A stretch of 64,000 bases of DNA from Nicoliella spurrieriana (lineage in GTDB: Bacteria > Bacillota > Bacilli > Lactobacillales > Lactobacillaceae): the NCBI RefSeq assembly GCF_023380205.1, contig NZ_CP093360.1, positions 186,001-250,000 of the forward strand, given 5' to 3'. Positions 7,780 to 17,011 of the stretch are shown in pieces. The notes under the pieces are model-generated. The model had not been told where the DNA came from and made no database searches. It worked only from the letters and a program-made list of their open reading frames with translations. The first letter of the stretch is position 1. Every line of letters starts with the position of its first letter. The position numbers were made by a program, and so were the translations under genes.

Positions 7780-9052
7780 TGAATCTTTAGCTAAAATGAA
7801 GCAAATTGTTGATACTTACACAAGCCAAACGATTGATTTGGAAATTGAAAAAACGGTTAGTACGATCATTCAAAACGTTGCGAAAGATGGTGATGAAGCG
7901 TTACGCGACTATGAACGCAAATTTGATAACGTTAATCTAGCCGATTTTTCAATTCCAGAGTTCCAATTAGAACAGGCATTGGATGAAATCGATGCTGACT
8001 TAAGGGCGGCGCTCGAATTAGCCAAACGCAACATTACTAGTTTCCACAAACAAGAAATTGAAAATAGCTTCGTTGACGTAAGCACTCCCGGCATCATGCG
8101 GGGAGAAAAAATTACCCCGATGGCAAGCGTGGGCCTCTATGTCCCCGGTGGGACCGCTGCTTACCCATCGACGATTATGATGTGTGGAATTCCCGCTAAG
8201 TTAGCCGGAGTCAAACGGGTAGTAATGGTAACGCCACCACAACCAGATGGGGTGAATCCCGCGGTGTTAGCAGCTGCTAAGCTGGCGGGCGTGGACGAAG
8301 TTTATCAAATTGGCGGGGCCCAGGCCATTGCAGCTTTAGCATACGGGACTGAAACGATCGCACCAGTTGATAAGATTATGGGACCCGGGAATATTTTTGT
8401 CGCAACTGCGAAGAAGCAGGTCTTTGGGAAGGTGGCCATCGATATGGTAGCGGGACCATCTGAAATTGGCATCTTAGCTGATGATAGTGCTGATGCACGC
8501 GAAGTCGCTGCTGATTTGTTGTCACAAGCTGAACACGACAAGCGGGCCCGGCCAATGTTGATCACAGATAGCCAATCGTTAGCAACGGCCGTCTCAAATG
8601 AGGTCGATCGCCAATTAGCTACACTACCCCGGAAGGAGATTGCATCAGTGGCCGTCTCAGACCGTGGCTTCATTGCCGTGATGGATGACGTTGCCGATAT
8701 GTTTGAGCTAATGAACACGGTTGCTCCGGAACACTTGGAGGTGCAATTGGCGAATCCCACTCAATACCTGGGGATGATTAAAAACGCTGGTTCAGTCTTT
8801 TTGGGCCGTTACGCCAGTGAACCACTGGGTGATTATGTTGCTGGACCAAACCATGTGTTGCCAACCGGTGGGACCGCTCGATTTGCATCACCGCTTGGGG
8901 TTTATGATTTTGTGAAGCGGACCCAGTTCATTCAATTTGACGAGCCTAGCTTAAAGGCCGACGTTAAAGCAATCACGAAGTTAGCACGGACTGAAGGATT
9001 AGAAGCACATGCGCGTGCGGTTGAAGCACGATTTAGTTCAAAGGGGGAATAA
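7766..9052 (+). CDS. hisD: histidinol dehydrogenase
   Basis: NAD-dependent four-electron oxidation of L-histidinol to L-histidine, the last two steps. Diagnostic segments are GLYVPGGTAAYPSTIMM, IGGAQAIAALAYGT, the zinc-site region EHDKRAR with SQAEHD, and GPNHVLPTGGTARF. Two ATGs lie 6 bp apart (7760 and 7766); GGAGG at 7752-7756 is only 3 nt from the first and 9 nt from the second, so I prefer 7766 (428 aa). It overlaps the end of hisG. Confidence 0.95.
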   Translation: MKIYNESLAKMKQIVDTYTSQTIDLEIEKTVSTIIQNVAKDGDEALRDYERKFDNVNLADFSIPEFQLEQALDEIDADLRAALELAKRNITSFHKQEIENSFVDVSTPGIMRGEKITPMASVGLYVPGGTAAYPSTIMMCGIPAKLAGVKRVVMVTPPQPDGVNPAVLAAAKLAGVDEVYQIGGAQAIAALAYGTETIAPVDKIMGPGNIFVATAKKQVFGKVAIDMVAGPSEIGILADDSADAREVAADLLSQAEHDKRARPMLITDSQSLATAVSNEVDRQLATLPRKEIASVAVSDRGFIAVMDDVADMFELMNTVAPEHLEVQLANPTQYLGMIKNAGSVFLGRYASEPLGDYVAGPNHVLPTGGTARFASPLGVYDFVKRTQFIQFDEPSLKADVKAITKLARTEGLEAHARAVEARFSSKGE

Positions 9053-9055
9053 AGA

Positions 9056-9640
9056 ATGCGGAGCGCTAAGGTTGTTAGAAAAACAAATGAAACTGATATT
9101 ACGGTGGAATTGAACCTGGATGAACAAACGGGCATCGAAATCAACACGGGGGTCGGCTTTATCGATCACATGCTCACCCTGTTTGCTAAGCACGGACGGT
9201 TCGGGTTAGTGGTTCAGGTCAATGGCGACTTAGAAGTCGATTCGCACCACTCGGTTGAAGATGCGGGAATTGCGCTGGGTGCGGCCCTTTGTGAAGCGCT
9301 AGGCGATAAAAAACAAATTGAACGGTACGGGGATGCATTCGTACCGATGGATGAAACCCTGGCGCAGGTCGTGATTGATTTAAGCGGTCGTTCATACCTT
9401 GTCTTTAATGCAGATTTAACTAATCCCCGATTGGGTAATTTTGAGACGGAAGTGACCGAAGACTTTTTCCAAGCGTTTGCATTTAACGGCTTCATGAACC
9501 TGCACGCCCGGGTATTATATGGAAGAAACACGCACCACCAAATCGAAGCACTGTTCAAGGCGACCGGCCGGGCACTACGCAAGGCGGTAACGATTAACCC
9601 GGCAATTAAGGGCGTTAACTCAACTAAGGGGGTCATCTAA
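9056..9640 (+). CDS. hisB: imidazoleglycerol-phosphate dehydratase
   Basis: Dehydrates imidazole glycerol phosphate to imidazole acetol phosphate. It is monofunctional (194 aa), with no phosphatase domain, consistent with the separate hisK. Manganese-binding motifs are present: GFIDHML near 35-41, DSHHSVEDA and the C-terminal [20 protein letters not shown] lies before the ATG, and the stop overlaps the next start (TAATG). Confidence 0.96.
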   Translation: MRSAKVVRKTNETDITVELNLDEQTGIEINTGVGFIDHMLTLFAKHGRFGLVVQVNGDLEVDSHHSVEDAGIALGAALCEALGDKKQIERYGDAFVPMDETLAQVVIDLSGRSYLVFNADLTNPRLGNFETEVTEDFFQAFAFNGFMNLHARVLYGRNTHHQIEALFKATGRALRKAVTINPAIKGVNSTKGVI

Positions 9641-10254
9641 TGATTGCAATCATCGACTATAATGCTGGCAATGTTTACAACGTGTTAAAGGCGTGCCAAC
9701 GCATCGGAGTGGATGCAAAACTTACTGCTGATCCAGCAGAAATTAAGACCGCTGATGCAGTCCTGTTTCCAGGCGTCGGTGCCTTTAAGGATGCCATGGA
9801 TACACTGCAGGACCGGGGCTTAGTGGAGGTAATTAAACAAACGGTCAACAACGGGACCCCGTTTTTAGGCATCTGTTTGGGGATGCAATTACTGTTTGAT
9901 TCTTCCAATGAATTTGGGAACGCTAATGGATTAGGCTTGATTCCAGGTGAAATCATTAAAATCCCGGACGATGATGGCAAGCGCATCGTCCCCGAAGCAG
10001 GGTGGAACCAAAATGAAGTGGCTAAACTAAATTCTATTTTTAACGGGGTTAACGGTCAATACACTTACTTTACCCACTCCTATTATGCGCAATGCGACCC
10101 TCAATACGTAGTATCGAGTGTGGATTACGGGGTCTCGATTCCTGCAATTGTACAACGTGATAATATTTACGGTTTTCAATTCCATCCGGAAAAAAGTGGT
10201 CCGGTGGGCTTAAAGCTATTACAAACATTTTTTGAACGGGCGGTGAGAGCATGA
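9640..10254 (+). CDS. hisH: imidazole glycerol phosphate synthase, glutaminase subunit
   Basis: The glutaminase half of IGP synthase, which supplies ammonia to HisF. It has a class I amidotransferase fold with nucleophile Cys in GICLGMQLLF (around residue 80) and the catalytic His-x-Glu in FQFHPEKSG near the C-terminus. At 204 aa it is a standard length. It is translationally coupled by a 1-bp TAATG overlap with hisB and an ATGA overlap with hisA. Confidence 0.96.
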   Translation: MIAIIDYNAGNVYNVLKACQRIGVDAKLTADPAEIKTADAVLFPGVGAFKDAMDTLQDRGLVEVIKQTVNNGTPFLGICLGMQLLFDSSNEFGNANGLGLIPGEIIKIPDDDGKRIVPEAGWNQNEVAKLNSIFNGVNGQYTYFTHSYYAQCDPQYVVSSVDYGVSIPAIVQRDNIYGFQFHPEKSGPVGLKLLQTFFERAVRA

Positions 10255-10970
10255 TCTATCCAGCAATTGATTTACAAGCAGGCAATAGTGTTCGTTTGTA
10301 TCAGGGTGATTTCAAGCGTTCCACTGTGGTGGCTGCGGACCCACTGGAACAGGCGCGAGCAATTGCTGCTGCCGGCATTAATTACCTCCACTTAGTCGAC
10401 CTAGATGGTGCTAAGGCGGGGCGCCCAGTTAATCAACAACTAGGGATTCAAATTGCACAACGAATTAATAGGGTTACTGAGGTCGGTGGGGGCATCCGGA
10501 ACGCAGCCACCATTGACCAATATTTAAGCAATGGCCTAACTAGGGTCATTTTAGGGTCCGTGGCATTAAATGATCCTGAATTAACGGTTGCGATGATTAA
10601 TCAGTATGGCAGTGATCGCATTACGATTGGCATTGACGGTCGTGATGGTATGGTGGCTACTGATGGGTGGTTAAATCAATCGAAAGTCCCAATGGTGAAG
10701 TTAATTAATGCGATGGCTCAGGGGGGAGCTACCCGGTTTATCGTTACTGATACAGCCACTGATGGCACCTTAGCGGGGCCCAACATTCCCCTGCTAAGCG
10801 CTTTACAAAGCCGGTTTCCAGCCTTAACGTTCGTTGCATCCGGTGGGATTAGTAACGCCACAGACATCACGGCCTTGCAGCAAGCGGGGCTATTGGATGT
10901 CATCGTTGGCAAGGCGTTAGCTGTTGGAAATGTGACATTACAAGAGATTGCGGAGGTGAATCAATGTTAG
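10251..10970 (+). CDS. hisA: phosphoribosylformimino-AICAR-phosphate isomerase
   Basis: A (beta/alpha)8 barrel isomerase converting ProFAR to PRFAR. The N-terminal YPAIDLQAG carries the catalytic Asp8 type residue. Phosphate-binding loops EVGGGIRN and ASGGISN are conserved, and the second Asp lies in TDTATDGTL. It has 239 residues and couples by ATGA to hisH. HisA and HisF share an ancestral half-barrel duplication, visible here in the repeated GGG motifs. Confidence 0.96.
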   Translation: MIYPAIDLQAGNSVRLYQGDFKRSTVVAADPLEQARAIAAAGINYLHLVDLDGAKAGRPVNQQLGIQIAQRINRVTEVGGGIRNAATIDQYLSNGLTRVILGSVALNDPELTVAMINQYGSDRITIGIDGRDGMVATDGWLNQSKVPMVKLINAMAQGGATRFIVTDTATDGTLAGPNIPLLSALQSRFPALTFVASGGISNATDITALQQAGLLDVIVGKALAVGNVTLQEIAEVNQC

Positions 10971-11725
10971 CAAAACGAATTATTCCATGCCTAGACATTG
11001 CCAATGGGCGGGTCAAAAAGGGCGTTAATTTTTTAAACTTAAAGGACGTTGGCGATCCGGTTACGATTGCCGCTGCTTATGAGCAACAAGGAGCCGACGA
11101 ACTGGTTTTTTTGGACATTACCGCGACCAATGAACACCGTAAAACAATGGCCACGGTGGTCGAAGATGTCTCCCAACAGGTCTTTATGCCCCTGACGGTG
11201 GGGGGCGGTATTCAATCGATAGCTGATATGGAAACGCTATTACATGCGGGCGCTGATAAAATTGCGATTAACTCCGCCGCAATTGCTGATCCCAATTTAA
11301 TCACTAGTGGGGCCAAACGGTTTGGTAGTCAGGCAATCGTGGTGGCAATCGATGTCAAATGGCACCCGGATGCAAATGCATACTTAGTCTATACCCATGG
11401 GGGGACTAAGAATACCGGTCTTTCAGCATTGCAATGGGCTCAAACTGCCGTTGCCAAGGGAGCTGGTGAGTTGTTGATTACCAGTATGGATCAAGATGGC
11501 ACCAAAAACGGCTTTGACATTCGCTTATATAATCAAATTGCTCAGCTGGTTTCGGTGCCGTTGATTGCCTCGGGTGGGGCTGGCAGCATTGACGACTTTA
11601 GTCAACTATTTCAAAGCACCCCGGTAACCGGGGCCTTAGCAGCGTCCGTGTTTCACTATCGGGAATTATTAATCCCAGAGGTAAAACGAGCACTGCAAAA
11701 GCAAGGAGTGAGCGTGAGAATATGA
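10964..11725 (+). CDS. hisF: imidazole glycerol phosphate synthase, cyclase subunit
   Basis: Cyclizes PRFAR with ammonia from HisH to IGP and [21 protein letters not shown] carries the catalytic Asp near residue 11, and VVAIDVKW contains the second near 130. The phosphate loops TVGGGIQ and ASGGAGS are intact. It has 253 residues. The end overlaps hisI by 4 bp. Confidence 0.97.
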   Translation: MLAKRIIPCLDIANGRVKKGVNFLNLKDVGDPVTIAAAYEQQGADELVFLDITATNEHRKTMATVVEDVSQQVFMPLTVGGGIQSIADMETLLHAGADKIAINSAAIADPNLITSGAKRFGSQAIVVAIDVKWHPDANAYLVYTHGGTKNTGLSALQWAQTAVAKGAGELLITSMDQDGTKNGFDIRLYNQIAQLVSVPLIASGGAGSIDDFSQLFQSTPVTGALAASVFHYRELLIPEVKRALQKQGVSVRI

Positions 11726-12054
11726 AACCAGATTTTAAGAAATTAGCTGGACTACTAACCACGGTGGTCGTGGATGCTAACACTAAGCAGGTCTTAATGG
11801 TCGCTTGGATGAATGAGCAAAGTTATCAAAAAACGTTAAGCAGTGGACAAACGTGGTTTTGGTCCCGTTCACGACGGGAATTATGGCACAAGGGCGCTAC
11901 CAGTGGAAATACCCAACAAGTAGTGCAAATGACGTTAGATTGTGATGGTGATACGCTGTTGGTCTCCGTAATTCCAAACGGACCGGCGTGTCATACCGGA
12001 GCACGGAGCTGCTTTTTTAATCCAGTACCAATGAAGAAAACGGGGGAATTATAA
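11722..12054 (+). CDS. hisI: phosphoribosyl-AMP cyclohydrolase
   Basis: Opens the purine ring of PR-AMP. It is a separate 110-aa protein, not fused to HisE. Signature segments are [34 protein letters not shown] (metal Asp residues) and [12 protein letters not shown] (zinc Cys). It is coupled by ATGA to hisF and by a 1-bp overlap to hisE. Confidence 0.96.
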   Translation: MKPDFKKLAGLLTTVVVDANTKQVLMVAWMNEQSYQKTLSSGQTWFWSRSRRELWHKGATSGNTQQVVQMTLDCDGDTLLVSVIPNGPACHTGARSCFFNPVPMKKTGEL

Positions 12055-12380
12055 TGGAAGAACAAAATTTAGAACAACTATACGAAATGGTCAAACAACG
12101 CAAACAAGAACCGGTCAAGGGGTCGTATACTGACTACCTGTTCACTAAGGGGTTGGATAAAATTTTAAAGAAAGTGGGCGAAGAAACCACCGAGGTAATT
12201 GTGGCAGCTAAGAACAATGATCCAAAGGAACTGCAGTATGAAACTGCTGATATGTTATACCACTTAATGGTCTTATTAGTGGAAAGTGGGGTCTCATTTG
12301 AACAGATCAAAGTTGAATTAGGCTCACGGGTTGGCCAAATGAGTCAATTTAAAGACCGTGCACCGATTACAAAACGATAG
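12054..12380 (+). CDS. hisE: phosphoribosyl-ATP pyrophosphatase
   Basis: Hydrolyses PR-ATP to PR-AMP, the second pathway step. It is an all-alpha MazG-like fold of 108 residues with the GSYTDYLFTKGLDKILKKVGEE motif region and the downstream metal-binding EE/ETADMLYH helix. It is translationally coupled to hisI. Confidence 0.95.
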   Translation: MEEQNLEQLYEMVKQRKQEPVKGSYTDYLFTKGLDKILKKVGEETTEVIVAAKNNDPKELQYETADMLYHLMVLLVESGVSFEQIKVELGSRVGQMSQFKDRAPITKR

Positions 12381-12390
12381 GGGGATGCCT

Positions 12391-13470
12391 ATGAAGGATT
12401 CAGTTAAAAACTTAGCAAGCTATGTCCCACCCACTCCTGAGGACCAGCTAAAACAAAAGTACGGATTAAGTCGAATCGTTCGATTATCCGCAAACGAAAA
12501 TCCGTATGGCACATCTAAAAAAGTGGCCACTGCAGTCAGTAAGGCGGTGCCGCTTGCGGAAAACTTTTATCCGGATGCGAACGCAACTGAACTAAGGGCG
12601 GCGGTTGTAAAGCAGCTTGCTGTAAATGGGCAGAATATCATCTTTGGTTGTGGATTGGATGAAATCATTACGATGGTTTCAAGGATTTTTCTAACTCCGG
12701 GAGATGAGGTGCTAGTCGCTGGACCAACGTTTTCAGAATACCAGTTAAATGCTGAAATTGAAGGTGCCGTTGTAAAGACGGTGCCGGTGGATGGCAAAAC
12801 GGGGCAAAATGATTTAAATGGCTTTTTAAAGCAGCTAACGTCCCGGACCAAGTTAATCTGGATTTGTAATCCGAATAACCCGACTGGTGGGTATAACGAA
12901 GTGGATGCGATTAGCCAATTTATGAAGCAAGTCCCAAATGACGTGTTAGTGGTCGTAGATGAAGCTTATATCGACTACGTTACTGACCAGCGGCCTGCCT
13001 CTGCGGTAGGACTATTGAAGCAATTTGATAACCTAGCGTTGATGCGGACCCTTTCTAAGGCGTATGGACTAGCTAGTTTTCGGGTTGGCTATATCATAAT
13101 GGATACAGTCCGTGCTAAATACATGCAAGCGGTACGCCTGCCGTACAATTTAAACCAGCTGTCCCAAGTGGCAGCAGTGGCTGCAATTCAAGATCAAGCG
13201 TTTATTAATGATGTGGTTGCCAAAAATGCCACCGAGCGGAATCGCTGGGCGCAATTTCTTGATCAACACGATTTGAAATATTATCCATCGGCAGCTAATT
13301 TTATTTACTTTCAAGTTCCTAACGCTGAATTAATTACTGATCAACTAATTCAAAGTGGCTATCAGGTCCGTTTGCACCAAGAACCCAATTGGTTGCGGGT
13401 CACAATTGGGACCCCGAAGGATAATCAAGCAATTCAAACCATTATCGAACGATGCTTAAATGATAATTAA
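12391..13470 (+). CDS. hisC: histidinol-phosphate aminotransferase
   Basis: PLP-dependent transamination giving histidinol phosphate. Fold type I motifs are present: LSANENPYG at the N-terminus, ICNPNNPTGG, VDEAYIDY, and the PLP lysine in LSKAYGLASFRVGY. An upstream in-frame extension overlaps hisE, but AGGGGG at 12379-12384 abuts one ATG and lies 6 nt before the ATG at 12391, so I start there (359 aa). It is the last gene of the operon. I see no convincing terminator directly after it. Confidence 0.95.
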   Translation: MKDSVKNLASYVPPTPEDQLKQKYGLSRIVRLSANENPYGTSKKVATAVSKAVPLAENFYPDANATELRAAVVKQLAVNGQNIIFGCGLDEIITMVSRIFLTPGDEVLVAGPTFSEYQLNAEIEGAVVKTVPVDGKTGQNDLNGFLKQLTSRTKLIWICNPNNPTGGYNEVDAISQFMKQVPNDVLVVVDEAYIDYVTDQRPASAVGLLKQFDNLALMRTLSKAYGLASFRVGYIIMDTVRAKYMQAVRLPYNLNQLSQVAAVAAIQDQAFINDVVAKNATERNRWAQFLDQHDLKYYPSAANFIYFQVPNAELITDQLIQSGYQVRLHQEPNWLRVTIGTPKDNQAIQTIIERCLNDN

Positions 13471-13583
13471 AAATGAGAAAATTGTAATTTTTTATTACAT
13501 GCATAAATCCCCTTAAAACTTGAATAATTAGCCTTTTTTATCGATGAAAACCGAATAAAAACCGACTTTTTTGAAAAAAAGAT

Positions 13584-13611
13584 TTGATTTCCCAATTAAC
13601 TATGGTAAAAT
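13584..13611 (+). promoter_or_regulatory. promoter candidate for the amino-acid permease
   Basis: TTGATT at 13584-13589 and TAAAAT at 13606-13611 with 16 bp between. It leaves a 5' leader of about 115 nt that contains a stray AAGGAGGG site with no ATG, GTG or TTG behind it. The rest of 13471-13734 shows no gene. Confidence 0.5.
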
Positions 13612-13734
13612 AAGTTAAAATTAAATGAGAAACCTAATTTAGTTTTAATAACACTCAAGCATAAAGGAGGGCTAATAACTTTTAATTAGGGATCACGTTA
13701 AATTAGCTAACATTTAAAAAAGGACGTGTTTAAA

Positions 13735-15135
13735 ATGGCAAAATCAGATTTTAAGGAAAACCAAGATGGAACTTACCGTTCACTTAGTAACCGGCATGTG
13801 CAAATGATTGCGATTGGTGGAACGATTGGGACCGGGTTGTTCTTAGGTTCAGGAAGCACCATTTCCAAGACCGGACCCTCAGTGTTAATTGTTTACTTAG
13901 TATTAGGATTATTTTTCTTCCTAATGATGCGTGGAATCGGTGAAATGTTTTATTCGGATCCGTCCCACCATACCTTCGTTTCATTTATTACTAAGTACTT
14001 AGGAAATGCAGCGGGACGGTTTACCGGCTGGACATACTGGATTGGATTAGTGTTCGTTTGTATGGCCGAATTAACAGCGGTCGCCACCTATGTTAAGTTC
14101 TGGTTTCCTAATTTCCCGTCATGGATCGTTGAATTAATTTTCTTGGTCGTTCTTGCGGGAGTGAACTTAATTGCTGCTCGGTTCTTCGGTGAAGCAGAAT
14201 TCTGGTTCGCATTGATTAAGATTATTGCAATTGTGGCATTGATCGTAACTGGAATCTTCATGGTGCTTAGACAAACCTCAACACCGCTAGGACATGCTTC
14301 ACTTACGAACATTTCGCATAACTACCAATTATTCCCTCACGGGGCGTTTAACTTTATCTCATCATTCCCAATGGTATTCTTTGCCTTTCAAGGAATTGAA
14401 TTTGTAAGTATTACGATTGGTGAAGCTAAGGACCCACGGAACGTGATCAAGAAGGCCGTTAACGAAACGTTGCTTAGAATTTTACTCTTCTACGTTGGTG
14501 CATTGATCGTAATCATGGCAATCATTCCATGGACTTCGGTTACTCCTGACAACAGTCCATTCGTTCAAGTGTTCGAACTAGCTGGCTTACCAGCCGCTGC
14601 TGCCGTAATTAACTTCGTGGTATTGACTTCAGCTGCATCCGCATTGAACAGTGCCATTTTCTCAGCCGGTCGGCATTTCTACCAACTAGCAACTGAAGCA
14701 CGTGAAGGTGGTGTGCTTAAGAAGCACTTTGCTAAGATTTCAAAGACTGGGGTCCCAGCAACTTCAATTCTATTGACCGCAGCATTAGTATTAGTAACGC
14801 CAATTATGAGTTTAAGTGCCGCTACTGGATCAGTATTTACGATTGTGACCGGGGTTTCTAGTGATATGTACATCTTGGTATACGCATTAACGATGCTTGC
14901 ACACCGCAAGTACCGTAAATCTAGTGACTACCTAGAAAATGGATTCAAGATGCCATGGTACAACGTAAGTAGTCCATTAACGATTGCATTCTTCCTGGTA
15001 ATCTTCATTAGTTTATTCTTTATCCAAGAAGATATCATTGGTGCAGTTGGTGCAATTATCTGGGCCGTAGTCTTCGGTGGTTACGTTGTATTAACCCAAA
15101 AGAAATTAGATCAAACACACGCATCATCTAACTAA
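13735..15135 (+). CDS. APC/AAT-family amino-acid permease
   Basis: A 466-residue, 12-helix cationic-amino-acid/AAT-type permease of the cytoplasmic membrane. The N-terminal SNRHVQMIAIGGTIGTGLFLGSG is the diagnostic first-helix motif. The helix-6 region FAFQGIEFVSITIGEAKDP and the NSAIFSAGR segment are conserved. A GTG lies 9 bp upstream, but AAGGA is better placed for the ATG at 13735. It sits after the his operon but has its own promoter and terminator. Histidine uptake is possible from position, but the substrate cannot be read from sequence. Confidence 0.9.
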   Translation: MAKSDFKENQDGTYRSLSNRHVQMIAIGGTIGTGLFLGSGSTISKTGPSVLIVYLVLGLFFFLMMRGIGEMFYSDPSHHTFVSFITKYLGNAAGRFTGWTYWIGLVFVCMAELTAVATYVKFWFPNFPSWIVELIFLVVLAGVNLIAARFFGEAEFWFALIKIIAIVALIVTGIFMVLRQTSTPLGHASLTNISHNYQLFPHGAFNFISSFPMVFFAFQGIEFVSITIGEAKDPRNVIKKAVNETLLRILLFYVGALIVIMAIIPWTSVTPDNSPFVQVFELAGLPAAAAVINFVVLTSAASALNSAIFSAGRHFYQLATEAREGGVLKKHFAKISKTGVPATSILLTAALVLVTPIMSLSAATGSVFTIVTGVSSDMYILVYALTMLAHRKYRKSSDYLENGFKMPWYNVSSPLTIAFFLVIFISLFFIQEDIIGAVGAIIWAVVFGGYVVLTQKKLDQTHASSN

Positions 15136-15142
15136 TTATATT

Positions 15143-15186
15143 AAAAAACCATTCTAGCATCGTTCGATGATGAATGGTTTTTTTAG
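15143..15186 (+). terminator. Rho-independent terminator after permease
   Basis: AAAACCATTC pairs with GAATGGTTTT around an inner CATCG/CGATG stem, followed by a T-run. Confidence 0.85.
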
Positions 15187-15259
15187 TGGTTATTATAGCT
15201 AATGGCTTGACTTAAAGCCCACTTCAATAGTTATTATGAATTATAATGAGGTGATATAA

Positions 15260-15859
15260 ATGAAAAACGTATTAATTATTGGTGCTACCGGTTCACTGGG
15301 CCGGACCCTAACGAACCAATTGTTGAATCATGATGATTATCAACTAACGCTGTTTGCCCGGCACGCATCCCAACTGGATGTGCAGGGGTCAAACGTGAAG
15401 GTCATTGATGGGGATGTGTTAAATCAAGCTGATTTAGTCCCCGCATTAGCGGGCCAGGATTTCGTTTTTGCTGCCCTTAGCGGGGCCCTTCCCCAAATGG
15501 CAACCGCCATCGTTCAAGGGATGGATGCCACCCACGTTCAACGATTAGCGTTCATTGCTTCAATGGGCATTTATGATGAAATTCCGGCCGCCGTGGGGGC
15601 TGAGGGTAACTTAAGTGTAAAACCAATGATGCAGAAATATCGGGACGCGGCTGATATCGTTACCGCAAGTGATGTAAACGGAACGGTCATTCGGCCAGGG
15701 TGGTTCGATAACGGCAGTGATGATTATGAAATTACCGGCCGCAATGAACCATTCGGAGGCCACGATGTTGCTAGAGCCGCAATTGGTCACTTTGTAACTA
15801 GGTTGATTGATGATCCCAAATTATATTCAAATACGAGTGTTGGAATTAATCGTCCGTAG
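15260..15859 (+). CDS. NAD(P)H-binding protein, atypical short-chain reductase
   Basis: A 199-residue Rossmann-fold protein with GATGSLG at residues 8-14 right after the first beta strand, typical of the NmrA/YwnB-like atypical SDR group. There is no YxxxK catalytic pair in the usual place, so it may be a flavin/NADPH reductase-like or sensor protein. The GAGGTG site is well placed. It is monocistronic with its own terminator. Confidence 0.85.
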   Translation: MKNVLIIGATGSLGRTLTNQLLNHDDYQLTLFARHASQLDVQGSNVKVIDGDVLNQADLVPALAGQDFVFAALSGALPQMATAIVQGMDATHVQRLAFIASMGIYDEIPAAVGAEGNLSVKPMMQKYRDAADIVTASDVNGTVIRPGWFDNGSDDYEITGRNEPFGGHDVARAAIGHFVTRLIDDPKLYSNTSVGINRP

Positions 15860-15868
15860 AACTAATGC

Positions 15869-15903
15869 ATCCCCATTTATGAATTAAATGGGGGTGTTTT
15901 TTA
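15869..15903 (+). terminator. Rho-independent terminator
   Basis: CCCCATTTA pairs with TAAATGGGG over a 5-base loop, followed by GTGTTTTTT. It overlaps the end of the convergent azlD gene. Confidence 0.85.
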
Positions 15904-16224
15904 CATATAGATAACCATTAAAACGTATGAAGCAGTTCCTGCTAAAATGGATAGCATCATGTTTTTACGCCAAAAATGCAGCCCGAGTGTAATTATTCCG
16001 GCAATGACACTGATGAGGGTGTTGTGATTAATGGTTAAAATTTGATCTTTATAACAATACACCACTAAAATCCCTAAAATTGCGGGTGGGAGGTAGTCGC
16101 CTAAATACTTAATGAATGCTGGTGTTTCTCTATTTTCTGGAAAGATAAGAAACGGGGTAAATCGAGTTGCCATCGTTGCAATTGATGCAATGGCAATCGT
16201 AATAATTTGTTGGGTTAAAGTCAT
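15901..16224 (-). CDS. azlD: branched-chain amino acid transport protein AzlD
   Basis: A 107-residue integral membrane protein with about four helices, the small partner of AzlC. The pair exports branched-chain amino acids and their analogues. RFTPFLIFPENRETPAFIKYLGDYLPPAILGIL is the conserved AzlD core region. Its start overlaps the end of azlC by 4 bp, so the two are translated together. Confidence 0.9.
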   Translation of the reverse strand: MTLTQQIITIAIASIATMATRFTPFLIFPENRETPAFIKYLGDYLPPAILGILVVYCYKDQILTINHNTLISVIAGIITLGLHFWRKNMMLSILAGTASYVLMVIYM

Positions 16225-16904
16225 TTGGCTGCCTCCCGTCTGAACTTAATTGCAAGGGTAATCACCATTAGGGTCATACTGATGACCAAGAATAACTGGC
16301 CCCCAAATACGAATAATGCTAGGATGGCCCAAATGATGCCTACAATGGAACTAAAGTGGTTTTTTTCATTCATGAATTGATTGGCGAATAGGACTAAGAA
16401 TAATGCGGTCATTACAAATTCAATTCCCGGAATTTTAAATGGAATTAAGCCGCCTAATACGCCACCTAAGAACGCACCAAATACCCAGTAAGCATAGTCT
16501 AATAGGGTCACATAAAACATGAAGGCTCGCCGATCAACTGAGTTAGGCACCTCGATTGAATAATTTAGAACGAATGTTTCGTCGCACATCCCAAACATGA
16601 GGAATATTTTTTTAAGCCCAGCCCCGCGATACTTATCTAGCATTGAAATCCCATAGAACAGGTGGCGGGAATTAATGATTAACGTGAGAAATAATACTAA
16701 CCATGGGTCGAATTTACCCAGCAGTAGGTTCGCGATTACAAATTCAACCGAACCGCCAAAAATGGTTGCGGCCATTAGGGTTGGGTATAAAAAATTGAAC
16801 CCATTTTGGTGCATGTAGATTCCGTATGTACCCGCTAAAAAGATAAACCCCGCCATTATTGGTAGGGTTTTTTGAAATGCAAGTTTAAAAGCGCGTCGCT
16901 GCAT
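16221..16904 (-). CDS. azlC: branched-chain amino acid transporter permease AzlC
   Basis: A 227-residue membrane protein of the AzlC family, the large subunit of the AzlCD exporter. It has several helices and the conserved GGSVEFV and NSRHLFYG segments. AGGAG lies before the ATG. It is divergent from a MocR-type regulator across a 107-bp region containing a long dyad, so that regulator probably controls it. Confidence 0.9.
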   Translation of the reverse strand: MQRRAFKLAFQKTLPIMAGFIFLAGTYGIYMHQNGFNFLYPTLMAATIFGGSVEFVIANLLLGKFDPWLVLFLTLIINSRHLFYGISMLDKYRGAGLKKIFLMFGMCDETFVLNYSIEVPNSVDRRAFMFYVTLLDYAYWVFGAFLGGVLGGLIPFKIPGIEFVMTALFLVLFANQFMNEKNHFSSIVGIIWAILALFVFGGQLFLVISMTLMVITLAIKFRREAAK

Positions 16905-16950
16905 TTTAAATCACTCCTTGAATTGATGTTAATTTGATTATATGGTCAAA

Positions 16951-16984
16951 AATGAGTACAATCAACACAATAATTGTACTCATT
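16951..16984. promoter_or_regulatory. long inverted repeat, operator candidate of azlCD/MocR divergon
   Basis: AATGAGTACAAT at 16951-16962 and its perfect complement ATTGTACTCATT at 16973-16984, separated by 10 bp. The half-site centres are 22 bp apart, two helical turns, which fits a dimer bound on one DNA face. Its place between divergent genes suggests an operator for the MocR protein. Confidence 0.6.
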
Positions 16985-17011
16985 ACAATTTTAACATTAG
17001 GAGGAAATTCA

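Noticed and set aside
8305-8760. 151-codon minus-strand open frame inside hisD
   Set aside because: It is antisense to a well-conserved enzyme gene, with no SD site or homology.
9214-9636. 140-codon minus-strand open frame inside hisB
   Set aside because: Shadow of hisB codon bias; the plus-strand frame has all catalytic motifs.
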